Positions 35,238 through 48,930 of a stretch of DNA of 64,000 nt are shown in pieces. Position 1 is the stretch's first letter, and each line of letters starts with the position of its first letter. The DNA is taken from positions 186,001-250,000 of the forward strand of contig NZ_JASHIU010000002.1 in assembly GCF_030733545.1 (NCBI RefSeq), in the 5' to 3' direction. The translations under genes were made by a program, and so were the position numbers. The notes beneath the pieces are model-generated. The model was not told the DNA's origin, ran no database searches, and saw nothing but the letters and a program-made list of their open reading frames with translations. The stretch comes from Oceanicaulis sp. MMSF_3324 (lineage in GTDB: Bacteria > Pseudomonadota > Alphaproteobacteria > Caulobacterales > Maricaulaceae).

Positions 35238-36275
35238 ATGTTCATCAGCCTTCTTGGCGCATTGGCGCTGCTGTCCCTGTCAGACACGGCGCCCGGTCCG
35301 GACCAGGCGGTGGCTGACACCCTGGAAGGGACCGGGTTCTCCGGCGTGGCCCTGATCGCAGAGGGCGACACGGTCCTGAGCGTCACGGCGCAAGGCGCGG
35401 CGGGACCGGACCAGCCCATGACACCCGAACTCGACTGGATGTGGGCGTCTGTCACCAAGCAGGTCATGGCCGTGGCCGCCCTGTCGCTGGTCGAGCAGGG
35501 GCATCTGGAGCTTGATGGGCCGCTCATTGAACACTGGCCGGACGCCCCGCTTGAGAGCGCTGACCGGATCACCCTGCGCGACTTGATGCGGCACACGACG
35601 GGCCTGCCCGATTATGACGATTTACCGGCTGACCGGTTCGAGACCGGCTTTGACCCTGACCAGCTCTGCAGCGGACCGCCAAAGGGCGAGCCGGGCGGCG
35701 CCTTTGACTATAACAATTGCGACACCTGGGTGCTGGGCCGTCTGCTAGAGCACGTCTCTGGCGCCCCTAGCGAGCATGTCCTGAACGAACGGGTGCTCAC
35801 GCCGGCGGGCATGGCCGAAACCCGGCTGGGCGATGCACGCGATTTCGGCGACGTCATCGGGCGCACGGCAAGCGGCGACTGGGTCCAGCCTGTGGACCTT
35901 GGCCTTTATGGGCCTGCAGCCGGATTGGTCGGGCCCGTGGCGGATCTGGTCCGGTTCAACGCCGCCCTGATGGAAGGTCGCCTGCTATCCGAGGCGAGCC
36001 GGGTCGAGCTGTGGCGCGGCGAGCCCGAACGCGGCTATGTGGCTCTGGGCGCATGGAGTTTTCCGGCGCGGCTGGACGGTTGCGCAGAGGCGGTCGATCT
36101 GATCGAACGCCGCGGCTCGCTGTCCGCCATTGAAGTGCGCAGCCTGATGGCGCCCACGCTGAACCGGTCGCTCATCCTGATGTCCAATCAGGGTGATCCG
36201 GGATATGGCGAAATCTGGATGAGTGAAGGGCTGACCCATGAACTGGCGAGCCTCGCCTTCTGCACCGCACCCTAG
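35238..36275 (+). CDS. Serine hydrolase, class C beta-lactamase-like
   Basis: This secreted 345-residue protein (short signal, MFISLLGALALLSLSD) has the SxxK motif in WASVTKQVMA, a YxN motif in DYNNCDTWVLGRLLEH, and the DLMRHTTGLPDYDD loop. These are the class C beta-lactamase/esterase family motifs; the natural substrate, ester, amide or D-amino-acid peptide, is unknown. The frame opens at 35067, but AAGGAGA just before ATG 35238 and the signal peptide settle the start. Its stop overlaps that of the converging metallopeptidase in a shared CTAG (36272-36275). Confidence 0.85.
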   Translation: MFISLLGALALLSLSDTAPGPDQAVADTLEGTGFSGVALIAEGDTVLSVTAQGAAGPDQPMTPELDWMWASVTKQVMAVAALSLVEQGHLELDGPLIEHWPDAPLESADRITLRDLMRHTTGLPDYDDLPADRFETGFDPDQLCSGPPKGEPGGAFDYNNCDTWVLGRLLEHVSGAPSEHVLNERVLTPAGMAETRLGDARDFGDVIGRTASGDWVQPVDLGLYGPAAGLVGPVADLVRFNAALMEGRLLSEASRVELWRGEPERGYVALGAWSFPARLDGCAEAVDLIERRGSLSAIEVRSLMAPTLNRSLILMSNQGDPGYGEIWMSEGLTHELASLAFCTAP

Positions 36276-37012
36276 AACGCCCCGCCGGCGGGTTTGGCGT
36301 CGCGCAAGGCGCGCTGACGGCGCTTCTGATCCGGCATCAGGCCATCGAGCAGCGCATGAAAGCGCGGCGAATGATCCATCACTTTGAGATGGCAGGCCTC
36401 GTGCGCGCACACATAATCGATCAGCGCTTCGGGATAGGCGATCAGGCGCGCATTCATGCGGATCGAACCGTCTGACGAGCACGACCCCCAACGCGATTTC
36501 TGCTCGCGCACGCTGACTTTCGGGCGTTTGGCGCCCAGCGCCTCGGCATAGGCGTCAAGCTTGGGCGTCATCAGCGCCAGGGCTTCGCTTTTGCGCCAGC
36601 GCTTGAGCGCGGCCAGCACCGCCTTGCGGCTGTCAGCCGGGCTCAAATGCCGATCCACATGCACGATCACTTCGGCTTCAGTGCGGGTGACCTTGGTGCG
36701 CGCCTTGTCATGGGTTAGCACCGCCAGCCGCATCTCCACGCCCAGCCAGCCGATCGCCTCGCCATCCACGCCGCGCAACGGCGGCGCGGTGCGCGCCTGA
36801 CGCCGCTCCAGCCGATCGATCACCCAGCCCGCCTTCTCACGCACGACCGCATCGGCCTCGGCCACGCTGACGCGCGCGGGCAAGGTGACGGTCAGACCGT
36901 CATCACTGACCTTCAGGCCAATGGTCTTGCGGCGATGGGAGCGCTTGAGCGTGTAGAGCAAATCCCGGTCCGGGAGTTCGATCTGGCGCACCCGGGAATC
37001 CTGGCCGGCCAT
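36272..37012 (-). CDS. M48-type metallopeptidase, YgjP-like
   Basis: The 246-residue cytoplasmic protein shows the YgjP/DUF45 pattern: SRRKTIGL-like basic start (HRRKTIGLKVSDDGLTVTLP), the RWGSCSSDGSIRMN loop, and a zinc site HEACH (about 202-206) followed by a distal His in MDHSPRFHALL. YgjP-like proteins are predicted zinc peptidases, sometimes linked to restriction systems, with no known main substrate. No restriction gene lies here. It begins a likely operon with the small membrane gene at 37023, 10 bases upstream. Confidence 0.88.
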   Translation of the reverse strand: MAGQDSRVRQIELPDRDLLYTLKRSHRRKTIGLKVSDDGLTVTLPARVSVAEADAVVREKAGWVIDRLERRQARTAPPLRGVDGEAIGWLGVEMRLAVLTHDKARTKVTRTEAEVIVHVDRHLSPADSRKAVLAALKRWRKSEALALMTPKLDAYAEALGAKRPKVSVREQKSRWGSCSSDGSIRMNARLIAYPEALIDYVCAHEACHLKVMDHSPRFHALLDGLMPDQKRRQRALRDAKPAGGAF

Positions 37013-37022
37013 GGTTCAGACC

Positions 37023-37388
37023 TCAGGCCGGACGCGGCGAAGTCATCGCCACATAATGCAGGCCCAGCATCATCACCGCCCCGCCCACATAAAGCCCGGC
37101 AAAGGGCGCATAATTCATCTGACCGGCCACCAGCGCCATCACCGCCATGACGAGGCCGTAAACGCCCAGCGCCAGCACCACGATGCGGCCCAGCGTGCGC
37201 GGTTCGGCGCCCTGCCAGCGCGGACGCATGGCCCAGGTGAAACCGGGAAAGGCGACGAGCGTCAGACCGAGCGCCAGATAGGCCGGCAGTCCCACGCCCG
37301 CGAGCGCGCCCTGGGCCATCAGACCGCCCGCGCCCGCCAGCATCATCAGGACGCCCCAAACAAGAGGATGATTGATCCGTGCAAACAT
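37023..37388 (-). CDS. Small membrane protein of unknown function
   Basis: The 121-residue protein has four hydrophobic segments (LVWGVLMMLAGAGGLMAQG, LALGLTLVAFPGFTWAM, IVVLALGVYGLVMAVMAL, GLYVGGAVMMLGLHY) and short polar ends. I do not recognise a family. It precedes the YgjP-like peptidase by 10 bases, so they probably form an operon. Normal high-G+C codon use contrasts with the AT-rich islet that begins about 110 bases upstream. Confidence 0.65.
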   Translation of the reverse strand: MFARINHPLVWGVLMMLAGAGGLMAQGALAGVGLPAYLALGLTLVAFPGFTWAMRPRWQGAEPRTLGRIVVLALGVYGLVMAVMALVAGQMNYAPFAGLYVGGAVMMLGLHYVAMTSPRPA

Positions 37389-37505
37389 GACCCGAACTTA
37401 GCCCGCGTCGCGACACCGCGCCAGATCAGGCTTTGGTGGGAGGGGGTGATGGGTGTGTGACGTGACGCGTAAAAAGCATCAAAAATCGCACATGAAGGGT
37501 TTTGT

Positions 37506-37727
37506 TCAATTCCTCAAAAAGAAAAGCCCCGCCAAGAAATGCACAAAGGATATTAAAATTAAACTTAAAACTGCAAAAAACCAATTGCTGACAATATACT
37601 CATTCAGACCCGACACCCCTTCAGACAAAACCACTACAAATATTCCTAATAGGAATAAAATTCCAACAATACGGAAGCCAACCAAAATTGACTTCGAAAG
37701 CCTAAGGATAATTTTTTGATTATTCAT
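37506..37727 (-). CDS. Small two-helix membrane protein in an AT-rich islet
   Basis: The 73-residue frame codes for two hydrophobic helices (ILVGFRIVGILFLLGIFVVVL and WFFAVLSLILISFVHFLAGLFFL) with short basic ends. Counting bases 37501-37720 by eye gives about 34% G+C, against roughly two-thirds in the neighbours, and the codon use is AT-rich. The start lies 6 bases after the stop of the 119-residue gene, without a visible ribosome site, so it may be translated by coupling. I do not recognise the protein. It looks foreign: a recent acquisition, or a remnant with an intact frame by chance. Confidence 0.5.
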   Translation of the reverse strand: MNNQKIILRLSKSILVGFRIVGILFLLGIFVVVLSEGVSGLNEYIVSNWFFAVLSLILISFVHFLAGLFFLRN

Positions 37728-37733
37728 TATCGA

Positions 37734-38093
37734 TTAGGCGTTCGCCGAAACCCGCGCTGCGATCATCATGAGCCCCACAAAGCCGGTCAGACCGCCCAGT
37801 TGCAGGCCGATGCCGATGACGGCGGGACCAAAGAGCACGGCGGTGATGATAACGCTGACCAGCGCTGTCCCGAGCGCGGCGAGGCTCGAACGGGTCCGCC
37901 ACAGCGTCGGCGCTGCGCGCCAACGCTCGCGATTGACAAAGCCCATCCCCACAAGCGCCGCCGTGCCGACAAACGGGCCGAGCAGCGCGCTCCAGTGCGT
38001 CGTCACCAGAAGGCCCGCCGAGGCGGTCCAGCCAAGACCGACGACGAGCAAAGCCGCCGCCAGCCAGTAAGGGGCATCCAGAAGGCGAGTCAT
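37734..38093 (-). CDS. Small four-helix membrane protein of unknown function
   Basis: The 119-residue protein has four membrane helices in two pairs (YWLAAALLVVGLGWTASAG, LGPFVGTAALVGMGFV, SLAALGTALVSVIITAVLFG, IGLQLGGLTGFVGLMMIAA) separated by a short basic loop. It lies 9 bases downstream of gltB on the same strand and may be the end of that operon, although no functional link is obvious. Confidence 0.62.
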   Translation of the reverse strand: MTRLLDAPYWLAAALLVVGLGWTASAGLLVTTHWSALLGPFVGTAALVGMGFVNRERWRAAPTLWRTRSSLAALGTALVSVIITAVLFGPAVIGIGLQLGGLTGFVGLMMIAARVSANA

Positions 38094-38102
38094 GCTCCTA
38101 CC

Positions 38103-42607
<4,505 letters not shown>

Positions 42608-42611
<4 letters not shown>

Positions 42612-44047
42612 TCGGCAGGCTCCGCGATCGGCTGCGCCTGCGGTTTACGCGCGCTCGCCATCAGATCGGCATGGATGGTTTCAGCAGCATCCAGACCGTC
42701 CCGGACGGCCCAGACCACAAGCGAGGCGCCGCGGACGGCGTCGCCGCCGGCATAAACGCCCGGCAGGGCGGTGCGGCAGCGTTCGCTGACCCGAATCGCG
42801 CCGCGCGGGTTCAGCTCCAGCCCCTGCGCGCCCAGGCTTTCGGGGAAATTCTCCGGTTCAAAGCCCAGCGCCGCAATAACCATGTCGGCATTGCGATCCT
42901 CTTCCTGACCGGCCATGGCCACCGGACGGCGGCGGCCAGACGCATCAGGGGCCCCGAGAGTCATTTTCTGGATGCGCACGCCGGTGGCGGTTTCCGCATC
43001 GCCTAGAATGGCGGCGGGGGCGCTGAGCCAGTCAAACATCGCGCCTTCTTCCTCGGCGTGGACCACTTCACGGGCCGAGCCGGGCATGTTCGAACGGTCA
43101 CGGCGATACAGGCAGGCCACGCTGGATGCGCCCTGACGGATCGCCGTGCGCACGCAATCCATGGCGGTATCGCCGCCGCCAATGACCAGCACGCGCTTGT
43201 CCCGGGCGTTCAGGCGCCCGCCGTCTTCGGCCTCTTCACCGAACCCCGCCTTGTTGGAGGCTGTGAGATATTCCAGCGCCGGCACCAGGCCGCGACCGCC
43301 ACCGCCCGGACAGGTGAGCGCCCGCGCCGCATAGGCGCCCGCCCCGACAAAGACGGCGTCGTGGCGCTCACGCAGCTCTTCAAGCGTGGCGTCCTTGCCG
43401 ATTTCGAAATTGAGCTTGAAGACGACCCCGCCCTCTTCGAGCCGCTGGGTGCGGCGTTCAACGACGGACTTGTCGAGCTTGAAATTGGGAATGCCGTAGA
43501 TCAGCAGCCCGCCGGCGCGATCCTGGCGCTCATAGATCGTCACGTCATGGCCATGCTGGGCCAGGCGTTCGGCAGCGGACAGGCCCGCCGGGCCCGAACC
43601 GACAATGCCCACCGAAAAACCGGTCTTGCGCGTGGGACGGATAGGCTTCACCCAGCCATTCTTCCACGCGGTTTCGGTGATGAAGGTCTCGACCGAGCCA
43701 ATGGTCACGGCGCCATGGCCGGACTGCTCGATCACGCACGAGCCCTCGCACAGACGGTCCTGCGGACAGATCCGGCCACAGATTTCCGGCATGGCGGAGG
43801 TGGCCGAGGAGCGCTCATAGGCTTCTTCCAGACGACCTTCGGCGACCAGCATCAACCAATCGGGAATATCGTTGTGCAGCGGACAGCCGGACTGGCAGAA
43901 CGGCACGCCGCATTGCGAACAGCGTTCCGCCTGCGCCTCACCCTGTTCCAGGCTGAAAGGCGCATAGATCTCGTCAAAGTCGGCCCGGCGCTCGTCCGCG
44001 GACCGTTTGTCCGGGTAGCGCTGGTCCGTGCTTGTAAACTTCAGCAC
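42608..44047 (-). CDS. gltD: Glutamate synthase small subunit
   Basis: This 479-residue subunit passes electrons from NADPH to GltB. It has two cysteine clusters for 4Fe-4S centres at the N-terminus (CSQCGVPFCQSGCPLH and CGRICPQDRLCEGSC), an FAD motif GSGPAGLSAAERLAQHG and an NADPH motif GGGDTAMDC, then YAGGDAVRGASLV near the end. The start is GTG 44047: GAGGAGA lies 5-11 bases before it and the protein then begins VLKFTSTDQRYPDKR, normal for GltD; an in-frame extension to 44134 is not family-like. Confidence 0.95.
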
Positions 44048-44242
44048 AGCCGTCTCCTCATGCTTGTCCGCGGCGTCTTTGTGACGCTCTTCATCCGGAC
44101 ATTCTTGCTGCATTGCATCATGAGAAGCGCCCACAGCGCAAGCATGAGCCCGTTCAGCCAGACGAAAACCAGTTCAGAGACCAGTGAAACAAGGCTGTTA
44201 AGCGCTGCGAAACTTTTGACAGTCACAGCCCTCTCAACGCCG

Positions 44243-44272
44243 TTGACACTCATTCTCAATAATGGCTATATT
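44243..44272 (+). promoter_or_regulatory. Sigma-70-type promoter of bfd with Fur-like element
   Basis: TTGACA (44243-44248) and TATATT (44267-44272) are spaced by 18 bases, a near-consensus promoter 50 bases before the bfd ATG. The spacer contains CATTCTCAATAATGG, which resembles half to two-thirds of a Fur box, and a second GCGAATGATTTTCG lies at 44278-44291. Iron-dependent repression of bfd fits this, but the match to the Fur consensus is only partial. Confidence 0.55.
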
Positions 44273-44321
44273 AGTTGCGAATGATTTTCGGACACAATTG
44301 CATCCCGCAACGGACCCGGCC

Positions 44322-44507
44322 ATGTATGTCTGCCTCTGCAACGCCCTGAAATGCGCTCAGTTCAAAGACGCCGCCAAGAACGGCGCCGGCGATGTGCCCA
44401 GTGCGTTCAAGGCCTGTGGCGCGAAACCGCGCTGTGGCCGGTGCTTTGAAGAAGCGGCCCGCGTGATGGGCCATGACCGCTCCGAAGCGGCCGGCGCCGT
44501 CGCCTGA
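44322..44507 (+). CDS. bfd: Bacterioferritin-associated ferredoxin
   Basis: The 61-residue protein has the Bfd cysteine pattern CLC...CGAKPRCGRC for a [2Fe-2S] cluster. Bfd gives electrons to bacterioferritin so stored iron can be released. The frame is open from 44262, but ATG 44322 (MYVCLCNALK) is the family start. It is monocistronic and converges with the degenerate EAL-like gene, 8 bases between stops. bfr lies 1.5 kb away in the same orientation. Confidence 0.93.
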   Translation: MYVCLCNALKCAQFKDAAKNGAGDVPSAFKACGAKPRCGRCFEEAARVMGHDRSEAAGAVA

Positions 44508-44515
44508 TCAAAGGC

Positions 44516-45760
44516 TTATTCCGCCGGCAATGGCGCTTCCTGTCGACCCAGATTATCCCCCCGGTCAGAAAGCTCTGACAGCGCCAGGGGCTGCACCAGC
44601 GGCAATTTGCTGAGCATGGGCGCGATGAACGGTCCGCTGAACCAGCGCACGCCCAGATCGCGCAGAACCGCGAAACTGGTCTGACGCGCAACCGCGGCGG
44701 CATAGACATCGGAACCCATCCGGGCCGCACGCCCGATCAACTGGGCCAGTTGGCTCTGCAAGTCTCCGCTTATGGGCGAACCTCGCGTCAGGTCCTTCAG
44801 CGCGCCGCCAAACGCCTGCACGCCGCAGCCTTCATAGCGCTCGATCTCGAAATCGAGCGAATGGCAATGCACCAGAAACTTAATCTTCAAGGTGCGCAAC
44901 GTGCCCGTGATTTCCTGCAGCCGCCCCATGGGCGCGCCGTCCGGCGTGCCGTCGATCCGGATGGTCACCGCCTTGTGCAAATGTTCAGGCAGGGCCTTCA
45001 GCCGCGCGAAATATTCCTGCCGATCATGCGGATCGATCAAGGTGCGATAGTGCGGGGTCAGGCAGACCGCAGCCGCATGCCCCTTGGACCAGCTCGCCTC
45101 AAGCGCATCGAGCACCAGCATCTGGACATCAAAGTCACGCTTGGCGGTCACATGCGCCTCGAACGGGTACTCATGGCGATGCCCGAAATGCAGCACGCCC
45201 GCGACATTGCGCACCGGCAGGCAGAAAGAGGAAATCAAGGCCTGACGAGTAATGTCATAGACTGGCTCATACGCGACCCGGGTGCGCAGGCTTTCGGGCT
45301 GGTATTCGGCTTCTTCCTGTTTGACCTTGTCCTCGCCAGCCCGCGACTCCTCTTTGGCGCTGACGCCCTGAGCGGCGAAAAAGGCGGCCAGCTCGGACTG
45401 ATCCAGACGCAAGGCGCGTGAGCGGACTTTGAGTTTGCGGAAAACTTCGTCACCCACGTAAAACCGGTTCAGATCATCGGAGATCCATGCGGCCTGAGCC
45501 TCGGCGATGTCGGCGCGATCGGTGGCGAACACCACGAGAAAGCCTTCATCACAACGAAACAGGGCGTCACTGGTATGCAGGCGGTGCGCAATAAAGGCCT
45601 CGCTGACGTCAAAGATCTTCTGCTTGAGGTCATCCCAACGGTCGCCCGCAACCGTCTTAATCAAATCCAGATTGATGATCTGAAATTGACCCAGGGCTAC
45701 GGATTTTGATCCGCGCAGCTGATCGCGGATGGAAGCGAGAATCTCGGCTGGCCTCGGCAT
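44516..45760 (-). CDS. Degenerate GGDEF/EAL-like protein
   Basis: The 414-residue protein looks like a decayed tandem of signalling domains. Residues about 20-85 read like a GGDEF domain (QFQIINLDLIKTVAG, then LFRCDEGFLVVFATD where GGDEF should be), and from about 160 like an EAL domain (VAYEPVYDITRQALISSFCLPV, where YQPIVD...EALxR should be). Neither catalytic motif remains, so it is probably a binder or partner, not an enzyme. A charged linker (about 130-155) joins the halves. Soluble, without a signal. The assignment rests on weak pattern resemblance and could be wrong. Confidence 0.6.
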   Translation of the reverse strand: MPRPAEILASIRDQLRGSKSVALGQFQIINLDLIKTVAGDRWDDLKQKIFDVSEAFIAHRLHTSDALFRCDEGFLVVFATDRADIAEAQAAWISDDLNRFYVGDEVFRKLKVRSRALRLDQSELAAFFAAQGVSAKEESRAGEDKVKQEEAEYQPESLRTRVAYEPVYDITRQALISSFCLPVRNVAGVLHFGHRHEYPFEAHVTAKRDFDVQMLVLDALEASWSKGHAAAVCLTPHYRTLIDPHDRQEYFARLKALPEHLHKAVTIRIDGTPDGAPMGRLQEITGTLRTLKIKFLVHCHSLDFEIERYEGCGVQAFGGALKDLTRGSPISGDLQSQLAQLIGRAARMGSDVYAAAVARQTSFAVLRDLGVRWFSGPFIAPMLSKLPLVQPLALSELSDRGDNLGRQEAPLPAE

Positions 45761-45914
45761 TTCTGTCCTTTCATTCCAGACAGTCCGATCTGCAGGCAGA
45801 GCCGTTGCAGGTGATAAGCGTGCGCTTTGAAAGTGAACAATTTCTAAGGCAAAAGGACCTCTGCAACTCAGTTTCAGTGACGAAGATAATTGGCCTAAAC
45901 CCCTTCCCTCACTG

Positions 45915-45946
45915 GCGAAAAGCGTTACTTTCGCGACGTGGCGAAA
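45915..45946. promoter_or_regulatory. Triple GCGAAA/TTTCGC array upstream of bfr
   Basis: GCGAAA (45915-45920), TTTCGC (45929-45934) and GCGAAA (45941-45946) alternate in orientation, making two overlapping dyads directly before the bfr ribosome site. They could bind an iron- or stress-responsive regulator; none is identified. Confidence 0.33.
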
Positions 45947-45962
45947 TCAGATGGAGGCGACC

Positions 45963-46445
45963 ATGAAGGGCGATCCCAAAGTCATCGAGCACCTGAACAA
46001 GGCGCTCAAGCTGGAGCTGACCACGGTCAACCAGTACTTCCTTCATGCGCGCATGTTCCGCGACTGGGGCTTCGCCAAGATCGCCAAGGTGGAGTACGAG
46101 GAATCCATCGACGAGATGAAGCACGCCGACGCGCTGATCGAGCGCATCCTGTTTCTCGAAGGCCTGCCCAATGTCCAGGATCTCGGCAAGGTGCTGATCG
46201 GCGAGTCCCTCAAGGAATGCCTGGAGTGCGATCTGGAAGCCGAGCGTCGCGCCCATCCGGTCTACAAGGACGCCATCGCCTATTGCGAGCAAGTGGGCGA
46301 CTACGTCTCCCGCCAGCTCTTTGACGAGATCCTCAAGTCTGAAGAAGAGCATATCGACTATCTCGAAACCCAGCTCAGCATCATCGACAAGATCGGCGAG
46401 GAGCGCTTCATGCAAAGCCAGCTCTCGCCCGGCGAGATGGGCTGA
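45963..46445 (+). CDS. bfr: Bacterioferritin
   Basis: The 160-residue protein forms the 24-subunit haem-containing iron store. Ferroxidase ligands are in place: Glu in LKLELTTVNQYF, Glu and His in DEMKHADALIERI, Glu in ECDLEAE and Glu/His in SEEEHIDYLE; the Met of DEMKHAD would bind haem between subunits. The frame opens four codons earlier, but GGAGG six bases before ATG 45963 fixes the start. Length is normal. A strong terminator follows at 46471. Confidence 0.96.
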   Translation: MKGDPKVIEHLNKALKLELTTVNQYFLHARMFRDWGFAKIAKVEYEESIDEMKHADALIERILFLEGLPNVQDLGKVLIGESLKECLECDLEAERRAHPVYKDAIAYCEQVGDYVSRQLFDEILKSEEEHIDYLETQLSIIDKIGEERFMQSQLSPGEMG

Positions 46446-46470
46446 TCGGGACCGCGCTGTCCGGACACGC

Positions 46471-46496
46471 AACGCCGCCCCACGGGGCGGCGTTTT
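46471..46496 (+). terminator. Rho-independent terminator of bfr
   Basis: AACGCCGCCCC pairs with GGGGCGGCGTT, followed by TTTT-G; 25 bases after the bfr stop. The loop is only two bases as drawn, so the top pairs must open. Confidence 0.82.
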
Positions 46497-46547
46497 GCAT
46501 GGTGGGCGGTCATGCGCTCTTGCGGGTCCGACGCGGAGCCGCTATCT

Positions 46548-46568
46548 GAGTGAAACAATATAACACTC
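46548..46568. promoter_or_regulatory. Zur-box-like dyad upstream of the zinc operon
   Basis: GAGTG (46548-46552) and CACTC (46564-46568) flank an AT-rich core that contains ATATAACA, the half-site seen in proteobacterial Zur boxes. It lies 20 bases before the GTG start of the ZIP gene, where a repressor would block transcription. The genes behind it handle zinc, which supports a Zur-type site; no zur gene is in the window. Confidence 0.55.
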
Positions 46569-46587
46569 GATCAGGTTTCCCGCTTCC

Positions 46588-47396
46588 GTGTCTGCCGCCT
46601 ATCTCCTCACCCTCGGCCTGGGGATGACCGCCGCGCTTGTCTGCGTGGCGGCGCTGGTGCTCGTGCATCGCGCCCGGACCTTCACACGGGACAACGCCCC
46701 CCTGTTCGCCGCCTTCTCCGGCGGCGTAGTGGTGACCCTGGCGCTCGTGAAGCTCATTCCCGAGGCCCTGTCGCTTCATCCCCATGCGGGCTGGCTCGTG
46801 TTGGCCGGCTTCGGCTTCGGCGTGATCCTGCACGTCATGGTCGGCGCCACCATGCAGACGCACACGGCGGCCAATCGCCTGCGCGCCCTGGCGCCGGTGC
46901 TGGCGATCGCCGTGCACTCTTCACTGGACGGCACGGTCTACGCCGTCACCGCCGCGATTGATCCCTATACCGCACTCAGCACGGCCACCGGGCTGATCCT
47001 GCATGAAATGCCCGAAACGCTGATCTGCTTCCTGCTGTTGCAGCGCGGCGGCTTCTCGGACCGCGCAGCAACCCTCCTCGCCTTTCTGGCGGCGGGCGCG
47101 ACCACGCTGGTCTCCGCGATCATCTTCGGCTCCTTTGCGCTCAGCGTTGAGCCCGAGATCCTGGGCGTCCTGTTCGCCGTGGTCGCCGGCCTGCTCTTGC
47201 AGGTGGGCGCGTCCCATCTGCTGGGCGAAACCGTTCAGGCGGGCTGGCTGCGGGGCCTGACCGCCGTCTTCGTCGGCGCGGGCGTCGCCGCTGTCATGAC
47301 GCTGGCCCATGGCGAGCGTCACGACCATGCCGACCATGCCCACGCGCCGTCGCACCTGCCTGACTTCAGACTGACAGCCCCACAAGGAGATCTGTA

Positions 47397-47397
<1 letters not shown>
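46588..47397 (+). CDS. ZIP family metal (zinc) transporter
   Basis: The 269-residue membrane protein has about eight helices and ZIP motifs in the metal path: AIAVHSSLDGTVYAV and ILHEMPETLICFLLLQRGG, the His/Glu pairs of helices 4 and 5. The tail is His-rich (HGERHDHADHAHAPSH). It should import zinc or another divalent ion. The start is GTG 46588; no other start suits better. The TAA stop overlaps the ATG of the next gene by one base (47395-47399), so the two are coupled. Confidence 0.85.
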
Positions 47398-48110
<713 letters not shown>

Positions 48111-48115
48111 CAACA

Positions 48116-48160
48116 GCAAGTTTTCAGGCTGGTAACTTGCGCTTCCGCGTTCGGGAGCGC
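48116..48160 (+). promoter_or_regulatory. Two mutually exclusive hairpins between zrgA-like gene and DUF3299 gene
   Basis: Hairpin 1 is GCAAGTT/AACTTGC (48116-48122 with 48134-48140). Hairpin 2 is GCGCTTCC/GGGAGCGC (48139-48146 with 48153-48160, one G-U pair) followed by ATTTTG. They share bases 48139-48140, so both cannot form completely together. This may be a weak terminator or an attenuator that sets expression of the third gene. Confidence 0.4.
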
Positions 48161-48171
48161 ATTTTGCCGGC

Positions 48172-48717
48172 ATGATGCGCACCACACTGCTTTCCGCCCT
48201 CCTGGCTTTCAGCGCGCTCGCTGGCGCGCCCGAAGCCTTCGCCGCTGACCGCGCCGAGGCGCAGTCCACCCCTGAATTCCTCGATCTGTCCTGGGCCGAC
48301 CTTCTGCCCGAGGGCGAGGCCGAGCGGATCGCCCAACTGCAACAGATGCAGGCGGTCCAGAGCGGCATGGATCATTTCGGCGCCGAGCGGATGCCCCAGA
48401 TCCAGACCTTCAACACCGTGGACGCGCTGGACGGCCAGGTCGTGCGCATGGGCGGCTATGTGCTGCCGTTCGACTTCACCGGTTCGCGAGAGATCAGCCG
48501 CTTCTTGCTGGTGCCCTATGTGGGCGCGTGCATTCACGTACCGCCGCCCCCGCCCAACCAGCTGGTCTATGTCCACGCCGAAGAACCCATCCAGATCCAG
48601 GGCTTATGGGATCCGGTCTATGTCAAAGGCGTCATGCGTACCGACCGCCATGACAACGAGTTGGGCGACACCGCCTACACGCTCGAACTGACCGAGATCC
48701 AGCCCTACGAGAGCTAG
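48172..48717 (+). CDS. DUF3299 secreted protein
   Basis: The 181-residue exported protein (signal about residues 1-24) shows the DUF3299 pattern: ETYV-type start replaced by DLSWADLLPEG, then VVRMGGYVLPFDF, the VGACIHVPPPPPNQLVYV motif and the GLWDPVYVKG tail. The Cys-x-His-x-P5 motif is the hallmark. DUF3299 proteins are encoded beside zinc uptake systems such as zrg; their role is unknown, possibly metal delivery or scaffold. Third gene of the zinc operon. Confidence 0.87.
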   Translation: MMRTTLLSALLAFSALAGAPEAFAADRAEAQSTPEFLDLSWADLLPEGEAERIAQLQQMQAVQSGMDHFGAERMPQIQTFNTVDALDGQVVRMGGYVLPFDFTGSREISRFLLVPYVGACIHVPPPPPNQLVYVHAEEPIQIQGLWDPVYVKGVMRTDRHDNELGDTAYTLELTEIQPYES

Positions 48718-48930
48718 GGTCAGCGATCACGTCTGCGTGTGTCTCATTTTCGGCGCCAGTTCGCTGGGTTGCGGCCACACGTGTTCCTCACGGTGTAACA
48801 GCTGAGATGCACGCTCTTTGCGTGTGCCAGCTTGGGGCTCGCCCTGTGTGTACCAGCGCGGCACAGTATCGTCAGAGGGGGGCGATCAAGGCCAGCGCGA
48901 CCGCGAGGCGAGTCCCACCCGCTTTCCCGA

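Noticed and set aside
36272-37012. YgjP-like peptidase as part of a restriction or defence system
   Set aside because: Such links are known for some homologues, but no restriction, modification or other defence gene lies nearby.
44041-44259. Small hydrophobic minus-strand frame between gltD and bfd
   Set aside because: It overlaps the gltD start and the bfd promoter and has no ribosome site; hydrophobicity alone is not enough.
48718-48930. 213-bp gap after the zinc operon
   Set aside because: I looked for a pseudogene, tRNA or terminator and found only unstructured sequence; no frame with gene-like composition.
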